From Sclerotinia nivalis (lineage: Eukaryota; Ascomycota; Leotiomycetes; Helotiales; Sclerotiniaceae): DNA of 64,000 nucleotides. Shown here piece by piece: positions 35,901 through 47,928 of this stretch (the first letter of the stretch is position 1; every line of letters begins with the position of its first letter). A program made the position numbers and the translations under genes. The stretch lies in assembly GCA_029531795.1 (NCBI GenBank), contig JAPEIS010000014.1, forward strand, positions 2,195,914 to 2,259,913, in the 5' to 3' direction. Under the pieces are notes generated by a model. That model was not told the origin of the DNA. It worked only from the letters and a program-made list of their open reading frames with translations, and made no database searches.

Positions 35901-38900
35901 ACCATCTTACCCCGAATTTCGCGACAAATGGTGATACCCAGTTATGTAAGATGGCTGGCTATACATGCATCTGAGTGCATAATCCGTCCTGTCCATTTCG
36001 ATGTCCTTTAGTTCAATGATATATACACTGCTCTATCAACAACACAAGAAATGTTTTATATACTCCCCTCCAATATCCCTTTACGCATTTCCAATTACAC
36101 TACAAACCCCCTACGAATTCTGCTCTCTTCCCCCCTAAACAAAAACCCCTCCATAGGCTTTTGTAGGAATTAACCGGCATTCAGAAATTATCCATATCTA
36201 TGCAGGCTGAATATCTATCTTAGATCATCTGCTTGTCTGAAGTGACAATAGAATACAGTTGGAAACAATAACAAGTGCCACGGCAGCGAGAATGCAATAT
36301 TCCATATTCGACGCCGGCTTTCTTGAGATGGTATACTGGGGAAATATATAGTCTAGAATAGGAATACATCCTGAAACACAAATTAGTAAGTTTTCTGATT
36401 TCGCTTGTTTGCTGAAATGAGTATACTTTTTTGTTGTCTTATATTACGACAGCAGCTATAGAGGGACAACTTGTATACCTCGTCATGTATCTGTAATTCG
36501 GCATCACAGGGGATTTATACATCGGCGTCCTGATGTATCCATATTGTATAGATCTTCCCGAACATATCACTTCTAAGTATTATGTATCAGTTACTCATGG
36601 TTTACAAAATTTGCATCGCATCCACAAAACCATACTTTTGAAAATCTAGTATAGTCTCGATATATTGCCCCTACGACATCTAATTATAAAACCACTTCTC
36701 ACCATTTTCTATGCATTCTGTAATATTGAAGTCCTAGGATAGCAGATCAGTCCAGGAGCTTGTTTTTATCAGAGTCCAGTTTGCATTGGTGGGTGGTGGG
36801 AAGCAGATGGTATTCGGAGAATTTGTGAATGTTAGATTTGCTATGTATGTTTTTACTGTCTAACATCTATTGTGATTGTTTAACAACTTATCGTACCCTA
36901 GATTAGATGACGAAATGACAACATGATTTCATTAGTTCCGACCGCAAAACTGAGATGCAGTAACGAGAACCACGTAAAATAATTTCTATTCATGTTGTAG
37001 CTAAAGCACGCCTATTCGAAACACACTTATGCCGTTGGAAGGAATATATTCAAACCGACTGTTATCACAAGCCTAGCTGGCAAACCACTAGCGTTTTTTA
37101 CATTTTGCTTGACTGTTAATCTGTTTGAGTCTTTATATATCTATCTCCTCCAAGATTTCTTACTAGTGAAATAATTTGTGCGTCAAGTAACGACTAAATC
37201 CAGCTAAAGCTATACTATGAGAAACTCAAATACTCTAACAAAAACGGAACCATTTCATCAAATTCACCATCACCTTCAAGTATAGAACCATGAGTTCTCC
37301 AGTCTTAAAATGAAACCGAATATTTGGATTGTCAACCCAAGAAGATGCTGATGGGCGTCTACGATAACGTAAAGTTCGTCCTGATCTTGTTAGTATAATG
37401 CGAAGTGTTAGGTCGCGATGAGATGTTTGGATAGTCGAGGTACTGTGAGGAGGCAGGTGCTCTGCTTGGATCTATGGATCATCACAGTGATGAAAGGCTA
37501 GTGGTAGTGGTGATATTAGAATATTAGCTATGTGTGTTCGAACGATATCGTAGTCTAATTATGATACAGCCTCTTCTAATTTGGCGACACAGCACCGGTA
37601 ATCTATTACAATCGATGATAAAAATTCAACGCTGAAAAAGAGTCTTAAATCCCGCAAAAGTCTCCTTCGATAAAAACTAGCAGTATGTACACACTTCCCA
37701 CTTTAATACACACAACTGCGTCTGATGCCCTTTATTGCACCCTATACTTTCGTGCAGGACCCCATTAAAGAACCTCCAAATGGACCACCGCGGATTGTTT
37801 ATATTGCCAGATTTCTTTCCTTGATTTCGTTTAATCTTCCGAATAAAGTAAATAGGTAGAATAATAAGTAATGCATCAATAAAAGAAGATTCAGCTCAAT
37901 TTACATATATCATTCGCTTATTCCTGAAATACACTAGGGGCGTTTCTGCTACATATACGATTTATTTTCTTTACTCTTTTACAATACACACATCACTATA
38001 AAAAGAGCCCAGAACACACTATAACAGGATAACCATAGATTCATGTCCAAATCTGGAATCAGAACATGCTAGTACTAAATCCGAACGGTTTGTACAAATT
38101 TTTTAAGGTGCTGTGTCTCGAGCGGTATGATGTCGTTTATGATTGATGATAATTGCAGTCGGTGCTCTAGTTAAAGGTGTTGACGGAATAAGATAGTTTA
38201 CAACAAGTGACAATGCTTCTATAATTGAAAGTGGAATGGCCAACTTCGACAACAAGAATGCTGTCATGTGAAAAAGGAGAAATATATCATACTAGGATTT
38301 TCTTTTTTAAGAAGTGTCGGGATCATGGTCATATGATCATAGAGAGAACCGTAATTAAGTCATATGATCGTATTAGATTATGTGATTTATAAGGGGCTGT
38401 ACGAGCTTCTTAAACATATATTTAAGGAGTTCGTTCTTTCAATATAAAATAGAAATAATCAAGAATAAGTTTTATCAAATAGACTAAAGTACTTTACACT
38501 TTGAACCATACCATTTGATACCAACAAGAAGAAAGCCGAGGCAGACCAGAAAGTGGTTAGCTCTGAGCTCAAGGAGCTTCGAAAGAATTTTCCTAGAAGT
38601 CAAGAGAGGTTTCTGTTCTGCAGTATGATAGAGATTATGGCTGTATCCTTCGAACATTATATAGAAGGGAGGATTGCGGGGAATGGTCTATTTTGAGTAT
38701 GTAGTATACCAACATACCCGACTTCTGTTAGTCAATACACATCAGAATTTCTAGAAACACAACATTCTACCATCGGTAGCTCAATATTTCAATACCTACC
38801 ATCACATCACGAAGACCTCTCGTCTATTCCTCCGTAAAACTATAGGTACTATTTCGTGTACATAAGAGCGGCTTACGGCAAGGAAAACACCCCAAAGCCA

Positions 38901-41900
38901 ATGCATCGAACTCGGTAGAACGTACAGGATTGTGACGCGGGTGACAGGTATTTGGCAATAATGTATTGAAATATCATGTACAGGTGTATTTATCGAGTGT
39001 TAGATATTTCCCAAATGATCGGTATCTGAAAAAATATGTGAACATGATGTCGGAAACGGTGATGTAATAGGCACAAACGACAGCAGTAAAAATGCACGAG
39101 GTTCTCCGATGAAATATCAACATTCATTAAGTCTAAATTGTACTTCACTACTAAATTAGACAATAAAAACTGAGAACTTCAGCGACAAATAATCAAAGAT
39201 ATGATATGATGCTGAACGATCAGCAAGAACAATGTATAACCTATCCAACTCCAAGATCACCTCTCAGAAATATCAAAACATCACTTATTCAAACAGTGCA
39301 ATCCACACGCCTGACAACTTTATGACATGGAACCCATTAATGATGTTTTTGAAGCGAAAAGAAGAATTTGCGAGATTAATTTATATTAATGCCTCGCAAC
39401 TACCTGTACAGATTCCCACGAGGTTCCTCACGGTTTGCTACGCTATGAACTCAGTAAATCATATAAATATGGAAGAGATAGGACTTGCACTAACCTCAAT
39501 TGAGCGCAAGCGCACTAAAGAAATCTATCATTATCTATAAAATAGTGCCTGGATACATTTACTCACAGGTATATTTAGAAATTATACCTCAAAACCATGA
39601 TTATGGCTGGCCTACTGCAATGCGTTTATTATCCATTATGCATGCACAAAAGTCTTTCAATTCGTCCATTCATGGCAAACTAAACCCGTAGAAATTTGCA
39701 CGCGCGTATTCTGTACCTGAATTGATAGCAACGAAGCCTTACGTGAATGATGACCATGTATACCCCTCACTCATAAGCGACAACATTCAATAAGTGTAAC
39801 AACAGACAAATAGAATGACAGTAGAAACCCTAACGAGAAGGCAGAAAAACAATACGCATCCATGAACAGGAACACAAACTTCTAATTGTACTACGTCAAC
39901 TCACTTCTTCGCGTGACAATCCTTGGCCAGATTCCGCATTTCTGTCTTGCTGATTGATGAGCAAGTAGAGGTTCTTGGGTGTCAATATATAGTAGGATAT
40001 TGACGGTAAATGTACTCCATTCCCTCTTGCTGATCGCTCGTTAGTCAAAGGAGGTAGGGCAGTATAGACCTCTAACCGATAACGGAGCGTGATAATACCC
40101 CTAATTCTAAGTTGCAGACTATCCAGTTAGACCTAAAATGGGAATGGAAGAAGATAAAATCCGAATCTGCACACACGTAAATCCACGATCTGACTTGATC
40201 AGTATGACCTCCAAGAGATCCCAAATAATTCCTCTTTAACCAAGACCCTATTCAATGCCTCAATTATTTACAATGATAGTGAGATAATGTCAATCAGATT
40301 CACCCGAAATCAGAAATAACCCCGCAGCTTAAATACGTCACATCGCCAATTCACACCCTACGAACAACTATACTATATAATCCTATAGCATCTTAACATA
40401 AACTCTTAGAAAACTTTCAAGGGCAAATAGCTGTGCTTCGAAGGGGTTTGCTTGAACTAAACTCATTACCATTACGATTCTCGATAAAGATACATTTATC
40501 ATGACTTGTATAGATCGTATGCGTGACCACTTACAGTTAGGTATCGTCATTTTCAATTCTCTCCAGTTCCTGTCATTTATCTATCTATCTCAAAAACCAC
40601 GATTCAAAACCTATCCATAAGTTAAATAAGAACAACAAAAAGAACCTCCAAAAAGCACCAGATTAATATTCATATTCAAGGTTTGATATGATTGTGTATA
40701 GCGAGCACTAACCTCGAAATTTTCAACAGTTACATGCGAAAAACTGCACCTGGCTCGAGAATTTATTGGTCCTATGCAGCATGCATTTCTTCCCCGCATG
40801 TTTGATGGGAGACAAAAGTTGGAAAGGGAGCAAGCTTATATACCATCTCAAGCCCATCAACTAAGTCTCATCCCACTTGCCCATTTTGATCTACAAAACA
40901 TACCATACGCCATCGTAGTGGAGAGCCTTTGATGTATTTCGGCTAACGCTATATGCTAATTTTCATGCTCATAAAGACCCACAAACATATTGGTAGTATA
41001 TAAAAGCTCTACTTCGAATACAATTCCCCTCCATAACAATAGCTATAAACCCTGGCGCTTTTAATCAGGCGGGCATTGCGTCCAAGCATCCTCGAAACGC
41101 TGTGATCCCCACTGTATACGCCATAAAGTGTCCTTGGAAAACTTCTGTGAAACTTTCAACCTTTAAGATACATGCTTAGATATTTGTTGCTATCAAACAT
41201 ATTCACCACCATCATTTTCTTCTCGAACGAAAAATATTGAGAATAACAACGTTAAAAAAGAGCCGAAAACAAAATTCGAAGGCAAAACCCTAAAATGTGT
41301 GGAAATTTTAACCAGATAACACCAGGCAGGCAAGACTTTCAATAGAGTTTTCAATTCCTCTAACATCTGGGTTAGAAAATATATTTACTCGAACTAAATG
41401 ACATCGAACCATGAGGCAGAATCCCACAGATTGCCAGTCAGCTCGAGCAGAAAATCAAAGTCCTTGGATTGCGGCTGCTTTATATATTGTCTTAAAAATC
41501 GATTTAAAGTACACAATATCCCCTTCCTCTCCTCCCTCCGCTCCATCGATATCCACTACAATCTTTTAGCAGGACTAAATTCTCACACCCTGCAGTGAAT
41601 TCGGAATACACTTCACTTCACTTCACTTCACCACACCACGGCACATACCACCAAGCCCCAAAAATCTTTTCCAGCATCTATAAAGCCTCAGCACCTTGGC
41701 TACGAATTCTTTTCCTGTAGCAAACCGGGGCATTATTGTGTATATCACTAAGGGTAACAGACAGAGAAAGACATGTGAAAGGGATCATACCAAGTCTCTC
41801 CATCACCTTGTATTTCTCCATATACGGCCCTCCTTCCTCTATGTAAATCACGCAAATTCAACTCCAAAGATTTAAATCGCTACAACAACTCTTTGTCATT

Positions 41901-42495
41901 ATTTGGCAGTGCTGGATTGTTTACTATCAAAGCCAAGAAGCGCTGTCAAAAATTAAAATTCCACCGCTCATTGTTAGCTTTTTTGCTTGTTGTCTCATCC
42001 AAAAACCTCAAGTTACGAAACAAGTCCCAGACCTCGCAATACGTTTACAGTGACACCCTATACTATTCCACTACCTCATAACACTAATGAGATACCAAAA
42101 GCAGAATCCTTGAACATCTCAGTGATGTTAGGACGCAGACTATAATCGCCAAACCACCCCCGATACGAGATACTTTTATCGGAAGACTCGAAAGCTAGAT
42201 GAGTCTCTATTAGTAAGATGACCGGTTAGGATATGAACGACAAGGTAAAATAATCTATAACTTAGTAACCTTACTTTAGTATTCACTTGAATAGTCTTAA
42301 TTATTTTGTTGCATATCTGCATTGTTTCATAAATCAAATCTGGAAAATGACGACGCTCGATTGTTTCGAATGCAGATATGAGATGAGAATGCAACTCATA
42401 CCATATTATATGTCTCTTGAATTAGACGAGATCATGTTGATGTCTTAATTATAAATCATATAATAGATTGGTATACACGGTTCTTCCGCACCTAT

Positions 42496-43394
42496 TTACA
42501 ACTTACTCTGCACCAAACTCCCCCCATCCAACGCAATCGTCGCCCCATTAACATAACTGCCCGCTCTACTCGCCAAAAACAGACAAGCCCCTGCCACATC
42601 CTCCTTACTCCCAATCCTACCCAGCGGAATCCCACTCACAATCTCATCTTTAAAGTCCTTGAGCGTAGCCGCCATCATCTTACTCTCAAACGGTCCACAA
42701 GCCAACACATTACTCGTAATATTTTTCTTTCCCAAATGATTCGCAAGGACTCTGCTCAATTGATGTAAACCAGCTTTACTGGCAGAGTATGAGAACGTTT
42801 CGAGGGAAGGAACGCGGATTCCGTCGACGGAGCCAATGTTGATGATGCGTGCTGGATCTTCAGGGGTAGATGCCGCTTCCATGAGAGGCGTGAGGGCTTG
42901 AGTGAGAGTAAAAACCCTTGTGAGATTGAGAGTCAAGACTCTTGTCCATGCCGCATCCGGGAATTCCGCATAAGGAGCTCCCCAATTGCTTCCAGAGTTG
43001 TTAACCAAGATATGTAATTTCTTTTCTTTCTTTTGTAATTCATCCACCAAGCGTTTGCAATCTTCGAGTTTGTAAAAGTCGGCTGGGATAGCGTGTGCGG
43101 AACCTTTGCCTGTAGGAAAGAGGAATCAGCTTGATTAATCGGACGAATTGGGAGATATTGAGGTACCGAGTGCGTTTAATTCTTTGCAGGCTTCTTCGCA
43201 GGCTTTGGCATCGCGGGATGAGATGTAGACCTTGGCTCCATTCGTGACGAAGCCTTCTGATATCATGCGCCCAATTCCCTTGGCGCCACCTGTAACAAGA
43301 ACAACCTTGTCCTATTGATTTCATTAGTTTGGGAACTGCTCAAAGACAAAAGTTGATTGCTTACCTTGACATTAAAGAGATTTGCGGCATCCAT
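42496..43394 (-). CDS. Short-chain dehydrogenase/reductase (SDR)
   Basis: Three exons on the minus strand: 43365-43394, 43167-43311 and 42496-43109, giving 262 residues, typical for a classical SDR. Exon 1 codes only MDAANLFNVK; the junctions restore KDKVVLVTGGAKGIG and ELNALGKGSAHA. The motif TGGAKGIG binds the nicotinamide dinucleotide, NNSG stabilises the central sheet, and YSASK (with the preceding Ser in NIGSVDG) is the catalytic Tyr/Lys. GRIGSKEDVAGACLFLAS and the end YVNGATIALDGG are usual for the fungal SDR group often annotated as rhamnolipid- or gluconate-dehydrogenase-like. The substrate is unknown. No frame damage is seen. Confidence 0.9.
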
Positions 43395-43868
43395 GATTAT
43401 TATGTATCTGCGGTCCTACTCTGTATACGAGATTGAATTGAACAATGAAGTCTGATTAGATTAAGAGTTTGCAGATATATTTCGTGGGAGATAGGAGAAG
43501 AAGTAAGTTGTACTTGTGATGAGGAGGTTCAAGGAACCATATCAATTACCCGGAATTTCCTGAGCCTCGGCTTGAATACATTCTAAAGACAGGGGTAAGC
43601 TCTGTTAGCTTAGCGCCACAATTGCCACACACAACCCCACCAGCCAACTCATCTCTGTTGTTGCCATTGTCTTGGGATGGTTTGTTACATTGTACATCTA
43701 AAATACAGAACAGAAAGTCATTTAGTATAAATCTGAATTTCTCAACAGATAAGACCGTAATACCTTAGTAACACCCAACAAGGAAGAAGTTCAGGGCGAA
43801 AAAGGTATAAACATGACTTCGAACCTCAGTTTATCTGGTTAGTCGAGTCCATCCATGAAATATTCAAA

Positions 43869-44738
43869 ATGGCACTGAACAATCCAGAAACGCGTGCTCG
43901 CCTTAAAGCTCAATTCGAGGGCCATGATACGGCTCAGCATGGTGAGAGATGGGATCAGCTCTGGAAAGACAAGGTCACTCCGTGGGATAACGAATCACCT
44001 AATCCGGCACTCATTGATATACTAAATGAGCGGGAAGATCTTGTCTCGAAAAAAGCTGATGGTTCAAGGAAGAAAGCTTTAGTCGCTGGATGTGGAAAGG
44101 GATATGATGTCCTGCTGTTGAGTGCTATGGGTTATGATGCTTATGGGCTGGATGTTTCCGAGACAGGTCTGCAAGGTGCTAAAGATACTGAGAAGGAGAA
44201 AGACGGCAAGGGTTTGTATGAGCCTAAAGATGGAATTGAGAAAGGGAAAATTACCTGGATAGTTGGAGACTTCTTCAAAGATGATTTCTTGACAACTGTA
44301 GAGGGGGGGGAAAACTTTGATTTGATCTATGATTACACGGTATGTAATTCTCTAAATTTGTTGGATCAAGATTACTAAACCTTGAGAAAGTTTGGTTGTG
44401 CATTACCTCCTGTTTTAAGGCCTGCATGGTCCAAACGATATCATGAGCTTCTGTCCCCAGAAGGAAGACTTATCTGTCTCGAATTCCCTAGTACTAAATC
44501 TCCATCGATTGGAGGTCCGCCATGGGCCATGCCTCCAAGAATTTATGAAGGTCATTTGTCACGCCCCGGGGAAGTGTTGCCATACACCGAGACTTGTGAG
44601 CTAGAAGTCGAGAAACTTGGCCCACCACACCAAAATGGCCTTCAGCGTATTGTACATTTCCATCCCAAGAGGACTAATAGGGGCGGATACGATACAGATG
44701 GCAAAATAAATGATTGGGTCAGCGTTTGGTCGCATTAG
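43869..44738 (+). CDS. Thiopurine S-methyltransferase family, SAM-dependent methyltransferase
   Basis: Exons 43869-44339 and 44391-44738, with a 51-bp intron that joins YDYT to FGCALPPVLRPAW; 272 residues. The SAM-binding loop is ALVAGCGKGYDVLLLSAMG, followed by the acidic residue in YGLDVSETG. The TPMT-family signature WDQLWKDKVTPWD near the N-terminus and the region LPPVLRPAW, usual in fungal members, support the family. Fungal relatives are known as small-molecule (for example thiol or halide) methyltransferases, so the human substrate class should not be carried over. The gene converges on the OTU gene, with only 82 bp between the two stop codons. An eight-G run lies in the exon (about 44303-44310). 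Confidence 0.88.
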
Positions 44739-44820
44739 ATAGATTCCCGCCTGATAATTAGAACAAGAACAAGAACTTGAGGTTATACTTGAACTTGAGC
44801 TCCCTCAGCTTTTTTGTCTT

Positions 44821-45735
44821 TTATGGTGCTCTTCGAAGTGAATTATAGTGTTCGCCCAGACCAAATCCGTGTCGGTAGTATGCCAGATAAATCGTCTCTG
44901 GTTTGTTCTCGGTCCCAGGCTCAATCTTTTGGGTAGCTCCATTCTGTAACACACAAATTTCAACGTTATATGTTTTTGCCAGAGCAAGAAGTTCCAAGTG
45001 ACCACCCCATTCCGCAGTATCTCTAATTTTGTGGACATAATTCTCGAGAGGTTCATCTAGAAATGGAACGAAATCATCTGGGTGTCCCTCAATATATGTT
45101 GCGGCAGCTTTGCGAACCACTCTGTATCGTTGATCATCCTTCAATCCTTCTGCCTCGGCCCCAAGAGGTATCCCGGCTTGTGATAATTGATCGGCTATGG
45201 CAGAGAAGAGACAATGTCCATCTGGCCTAATTTGTTTCTCACGTAAGTTTCTCGAAGTGAACTCCTCCTGCATTCGTTTCCTTTCTACTTCTTTTTCATC
45301 AGGCATATTCGCGGCCTCTTTTCTAGCTTCTTCTACAGCAGCCTCTTGTTCCGCTGCCCTTCTTGCAAGTCTTTCTTTTTGTCTATTACGTTTCTTAGGC
45401 TGTCCTGCCTCAGATTCTGCCGTTTCCGCAATCGAAGATTTCTCTAGTGAGTCGGTAATATTGTTAACTCCACTTGCATCAATCGCATTTGCCGATGTTT
45501 CTGAAGCTTCCTCGTCAAGCTCTGGAACATCGTTAATATCTGGAACAGAACCCCCATTCAGCGATGCTATTTCTTGAGCTTGTCGTTCTTTCAATTGTCG
45601 TTCCAATTCCTCGCATTCGTTATTCACACCTTTCCGAGTCTTCTTCGTTGCGCCTTTCTTCTTTTGTGCTATGCGTCCTTGCAAATCCTTTTGTTCCTTG
45701 CGATGGCGACTTTGCATTTCTTCGAAACTCTCCAT
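44821..45735 (-). CDS. OTU-domain cysteine protease (deubiquitinase), Otu2/OTUD6-like
   Basis: Single exon, 304 residues. The N-terminal half is charged and helical, starting MESFEEMQSRHRKEQKDLQ and containing KKRNRQKERLARRAAEQE, a likely coiled coil typical of OTUD6/yeast Otu2. The OTU catalytic core starts at IRPDGHCLFSAIADQL with the catalytic Asp and Cys; LRRAP at the end follows GEHYNSL with the catalytic His. WGGHLELLALAKTYNVEI is also conserved in the core. Yeast Otu2 is a ribosome-associated deubiquitinase. The length and architecture match that subgroup. Confidence 0.92.
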   Translation of the reverse strand: MESFEEMQSRHRKEQKDLQGRIAQKKKGATKKTRKGVNNECEELERQLKERQAQEIASLNGGSVPDINDVPELDEEASETSANAIDASGVNNITDSLEKSSIAETAESEAGQPKKRNRQKERLARRAAEQEAAVEEARKEAANMPDEKEVERKRMQEEFTSRNLREKQIRPDGHCLFSAIADQLSQAGIPLGAEAEGLKDDQRYRVVRKAAATYIEGHPDDFVPFLDEPLENYVHKIRDTAEWGGHLELLALAKTYNVEICVLQNGATQKIEPGTENKPETIYLAYYRHGFGLGEHYNSLRRAP

Positions 45736-46196
45736 CTTGATATCGTGTTCTTGGATTTGGTGGTGGACGTTGTGTGTAGCGGGGTGAAAGTGAGGGGCTT
45801 ATGGAGGGTAAGGTCAAGAGTGTACCAATGTCATATTACACCGCCTTTTCGGCAGTATATTAATAAAAATTTATGACCTTGACCGTGATGCACCGGGAAT
45901 AAAGTCCAGAATATGCTCTTATTCCCAATCGCTGTAGTTCGCAGTAAACTTTGTCCCAATTGGGACGGTTGGAAAATGGAAATTTGAACAACTTTTCAGA
46001 TATGCAACAAAATGAAGTTCAAGTGATTTTCACCGCTCGGTTGGCAGAATGGATTGATGGGCAGAAAAAGGCGGTGAAATGGCATTTGCATCCGACTACA
46101 TCACGTGTCACAATAATAGCATGCATAGAAACACAACAAACTAATTTTCATTTTCCATGAATACGAGTAATCCTATACCATCATCTCAATTCCATC

Positions 46197-46718
46197 CTAC
46201 GCCTTTGGGAACTCCATAAAGCCTTCTGTCGCACCCTCGGCGCCAATTGCAACAGCAAAAAGGGTCAACTCCTCCGTCTTACTCAAATTCTTCCAAGCAT
46301 GCCACCCCGCTCGTTGAATAACCACGTCTCCCCTCTTCATGACTTTTTTCTCCCCGCCGCTCACTGCGTACTCTGCCTCTCCACCCGTGATACAAACATA
46401 ATCAAGTGTATGCGTACGATGCATGAATCCCTCATCTCCATTGGGATTAGGTGCGATATTGCAAACCATAGCTGTGCTGCCACCGGCGGATGGAAAGGAG
46501 TGTATTTTCTCCCGCTTGGCGACTTCTTGACGTGCTTTAAAATCGGTGTCATCGGTGAATGAGGGTGTAGGGCCAGCAGAGTAGGCATAGCTTACTGCAA
46601 GGCCGGGGCTTCCTTGCCTCGTGACGAAAGACGTGGAGTCAAGTAATGTGGTTGTTTTCTCATCGGTATTGGTAGTAATGTATAATTTTGCGCTGATTTC
46701 TGGCATGTATGAAGACAT
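46197..46718 (-). CDS. Cupin-fold protein
   Basis: Single exon, 173 residues, beginning MSSYMPEISAKLYITTN. The C-terminal two thirds form one small cupin barrel. GFMHRTHTLDYVCITGGEAE is the first cupin motif, with histidines in part, and KRGDVVIQRAGWHAWKNLS the second, with a conserved His. Such single-domain cupins in fungi are often near secondary-metabolism or SDR genes, but the catalytic activity cannot be told. No signal peptide is evident and the frame is intact. It lies 348 bp from a TIR element. Confidence 0.85.
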   Translation of the reverse strand: MSSYMPEISAKLYITTNTDEKTTTLLDSTSFVTRQGSPGLAVSYAYSAGPTPSFTDDTDFKARQEVAKREKIHSFPSAGGSTAMVCNIAPNPNGDEGFMHRTHTLDYVCITGGEAEYAVSGGEKKVMKRGDVVIQRAGWHAWKNLSKTEELTLFAVAIGAEGATEGFMEFPKA

Positions 46719-47373
46719 GTTGAGCTGATGCTTGGGGAATCTTTTTGGATTGAGAATGCTTGAAGCGACTGATAGCTTTACTGGGAGACTATTTCAATGT
46801 TGTGTGCTTGTAAGTGATTAGGTGGGATGAGGCGCTGATATATATAGCAAGCAGTAAGTCTCTGTGCTATGGATCCACCACGCACCGTAAAATGGATGAT
46901 GAATTTGTAACTCCAGTTACTACAGAAAGTGATTTGGTGGAGTATCTTAATGGAGCTCTTACAAAACTGTAATTGTCCGATGTCCGTCTCTCGTACCAAT
47001 TCTAACCACAAAGAGAAAGACGATAGACCAAATGGAATAGCCCGATGGCCCACCCGTGCTAGGCAATTCTACGGAGATTGAAGGGGTAAGTATTGTAAGT
47101 TATTTTTTACCTATATATTATTGTTTTTCCTGTCTTTTGATACTGTTTTAAACAATTCGAATAGATATTGAATTATTCCCCCTCAAATTTCGAATCTTAA
47201 AGGTTTTGATCGAATTTTCATGATTTTAATGAAATTTCAATAATCTTATGATTTTGAAGTTTTTAAAGCTTGTATAATCTTTTCTAATATATTCAAAATA
47301 ATCTTAGAATAGATTTCGAAATAAAATGTTAATGATTTTGAATGATTTTGCTAATAAATCTTGAAATTTACAA

Positions 47374-47575
47374 TGTCACGGTTCGAAGATTATGTAAGCC
47401 GATCGTACCGATCGGGCTCCGAGCGACTAGCGCTCGGAGGTCGATCACGTGCCTGTAACTAGTATATATAACCCCTTCGGGGTTATCGATCTTTCACTCT
47501 CTAGTTATAGATTCTAAGGATAATTGAACCCTGGTTTTCCAGCTCTTTACGGCAATTGTGTCACATACAATACTT
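47374..47575 (+). mobile_element. Solo LTR of an LTR retrotransposon, with target duplication TACAA
   Basis: A 202-bp insertion in TIR element copy 1. It begins TGTCACGG and ends GTGTCACA (TG...CA), flanked on both sides by TACAA (47369-47373 and 47576-47580). The second copy of the host element has the empty site, TATAATAC. Inside are a TATA-like TATATATAA (47463-47471) and three short hairpins: CCGATCG/CGATCGG, CTCCGAGCG/CGCTCGGAG and AACCCC/GGGGTT. No internal retrotransposon domain is next to it, so it is the product of LTR-LTR recombination. The strand is chosen from the TATA motif. Gypsy or copia cannot be decided. Confidence 0.88.
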
Positions 47576-47668
47576 TAACTATCTAGATTTCACCATACAA
47601 ATTTTCAATCAGCATGATGATATTATTGGTCAGAACCCTTGTTTGTGGAACAAGCACAGCCATTTTTT

Positions 47669-47878
47669 GTAGGGCGGGATCCATCCCCCAGGATTAGTTT
47701 TCACTTCCCCTACTCAATTCAAAAGATTGAGTTTACCTCAATCGTTCAAATCATGTATTTAGCCAGCCCCATAAGCCAGCTTACCTTCATTATGTTAGCT
47801 GTTAGGACCTCGCAAGAGCCTCTAGCCGTCTTAGATAGTCTTAGACTCAGTGTAGACGTTAATTTAATCAATCAATCA
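47669..47878 (+). mobile_element. 210-bp retroposon-like insertion (SINE or truncated LINE)
   Basis: The second insertion in TIR element copy 1. It is flanked by 14-bp direct repeats ACAGCCATTTTTTG (47655-47668 and 47879-47892). The other copy of the host element has one matching site, ATAACCATTTTTTG. The insert ends in a short tandem repeat (ATCA)n, as many non-LTR retroposons do. GTTCAAATC at 47744-47752 resembles a pol III B box, but I could not find a convincing A box. Long target duplication plus simple-repeat tail suggest target-primed reverse transcription. Which family is involved is unknown. Confidence 0.7.
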
Positions 47879-47928
47879 ACAGCCATTTTTTGGTGTGTCT
47901 TACAATACTTACCCCTTCAACCTCCGTA

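Larger units (their letters stand above)
31669..42495. other. Gene-poor region of nearly 11 kb
   Basis: Between the large minus-strand gene and the SDR I found no open frame with conserved motifs and no tRNA. Sequence is A/T-rich and mostly unique, with microsatellites at the left end. Short frames around 34.7-35.1 and 39.2-39.5 kb have no recognisable features. A set of minus-strand splice-like signals at 33640-33760 is listed as a finding. The region could hold long UTRs or non-coding RNA, but nothing in the sequence proves this. Confidence 0.5.
47072..47926. mobile_element. TIR element copy 1 (Tc1/mariner-like, non-autonomous), interrupted twice
   Basis: The left end reads TA-CGGAGATTGAAGGGGTAAG and continues TATTGTAAG. 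The right end is its near-perfect inverted partner, CTTACAATACTTACCCC then TTCAACCTCCG-TA. Both ends abut TA dinucleotides, as expected of Tc1/mariner-type insertion. Without the two insertions inside it, the element is about 420 bp, A/T-rich and non-coding, so it resembles a MITE. A second copy lies at 49671-50092 in the same orientation. Superfamily assignment rests on the TA flanks only. Confidence 0.85.

Noticed and set aside
39232..39540. 102-codon plus-strand frame in the gene desert
   Set aside because: Isolated, no motif or homology that I can recognise; likely chance.
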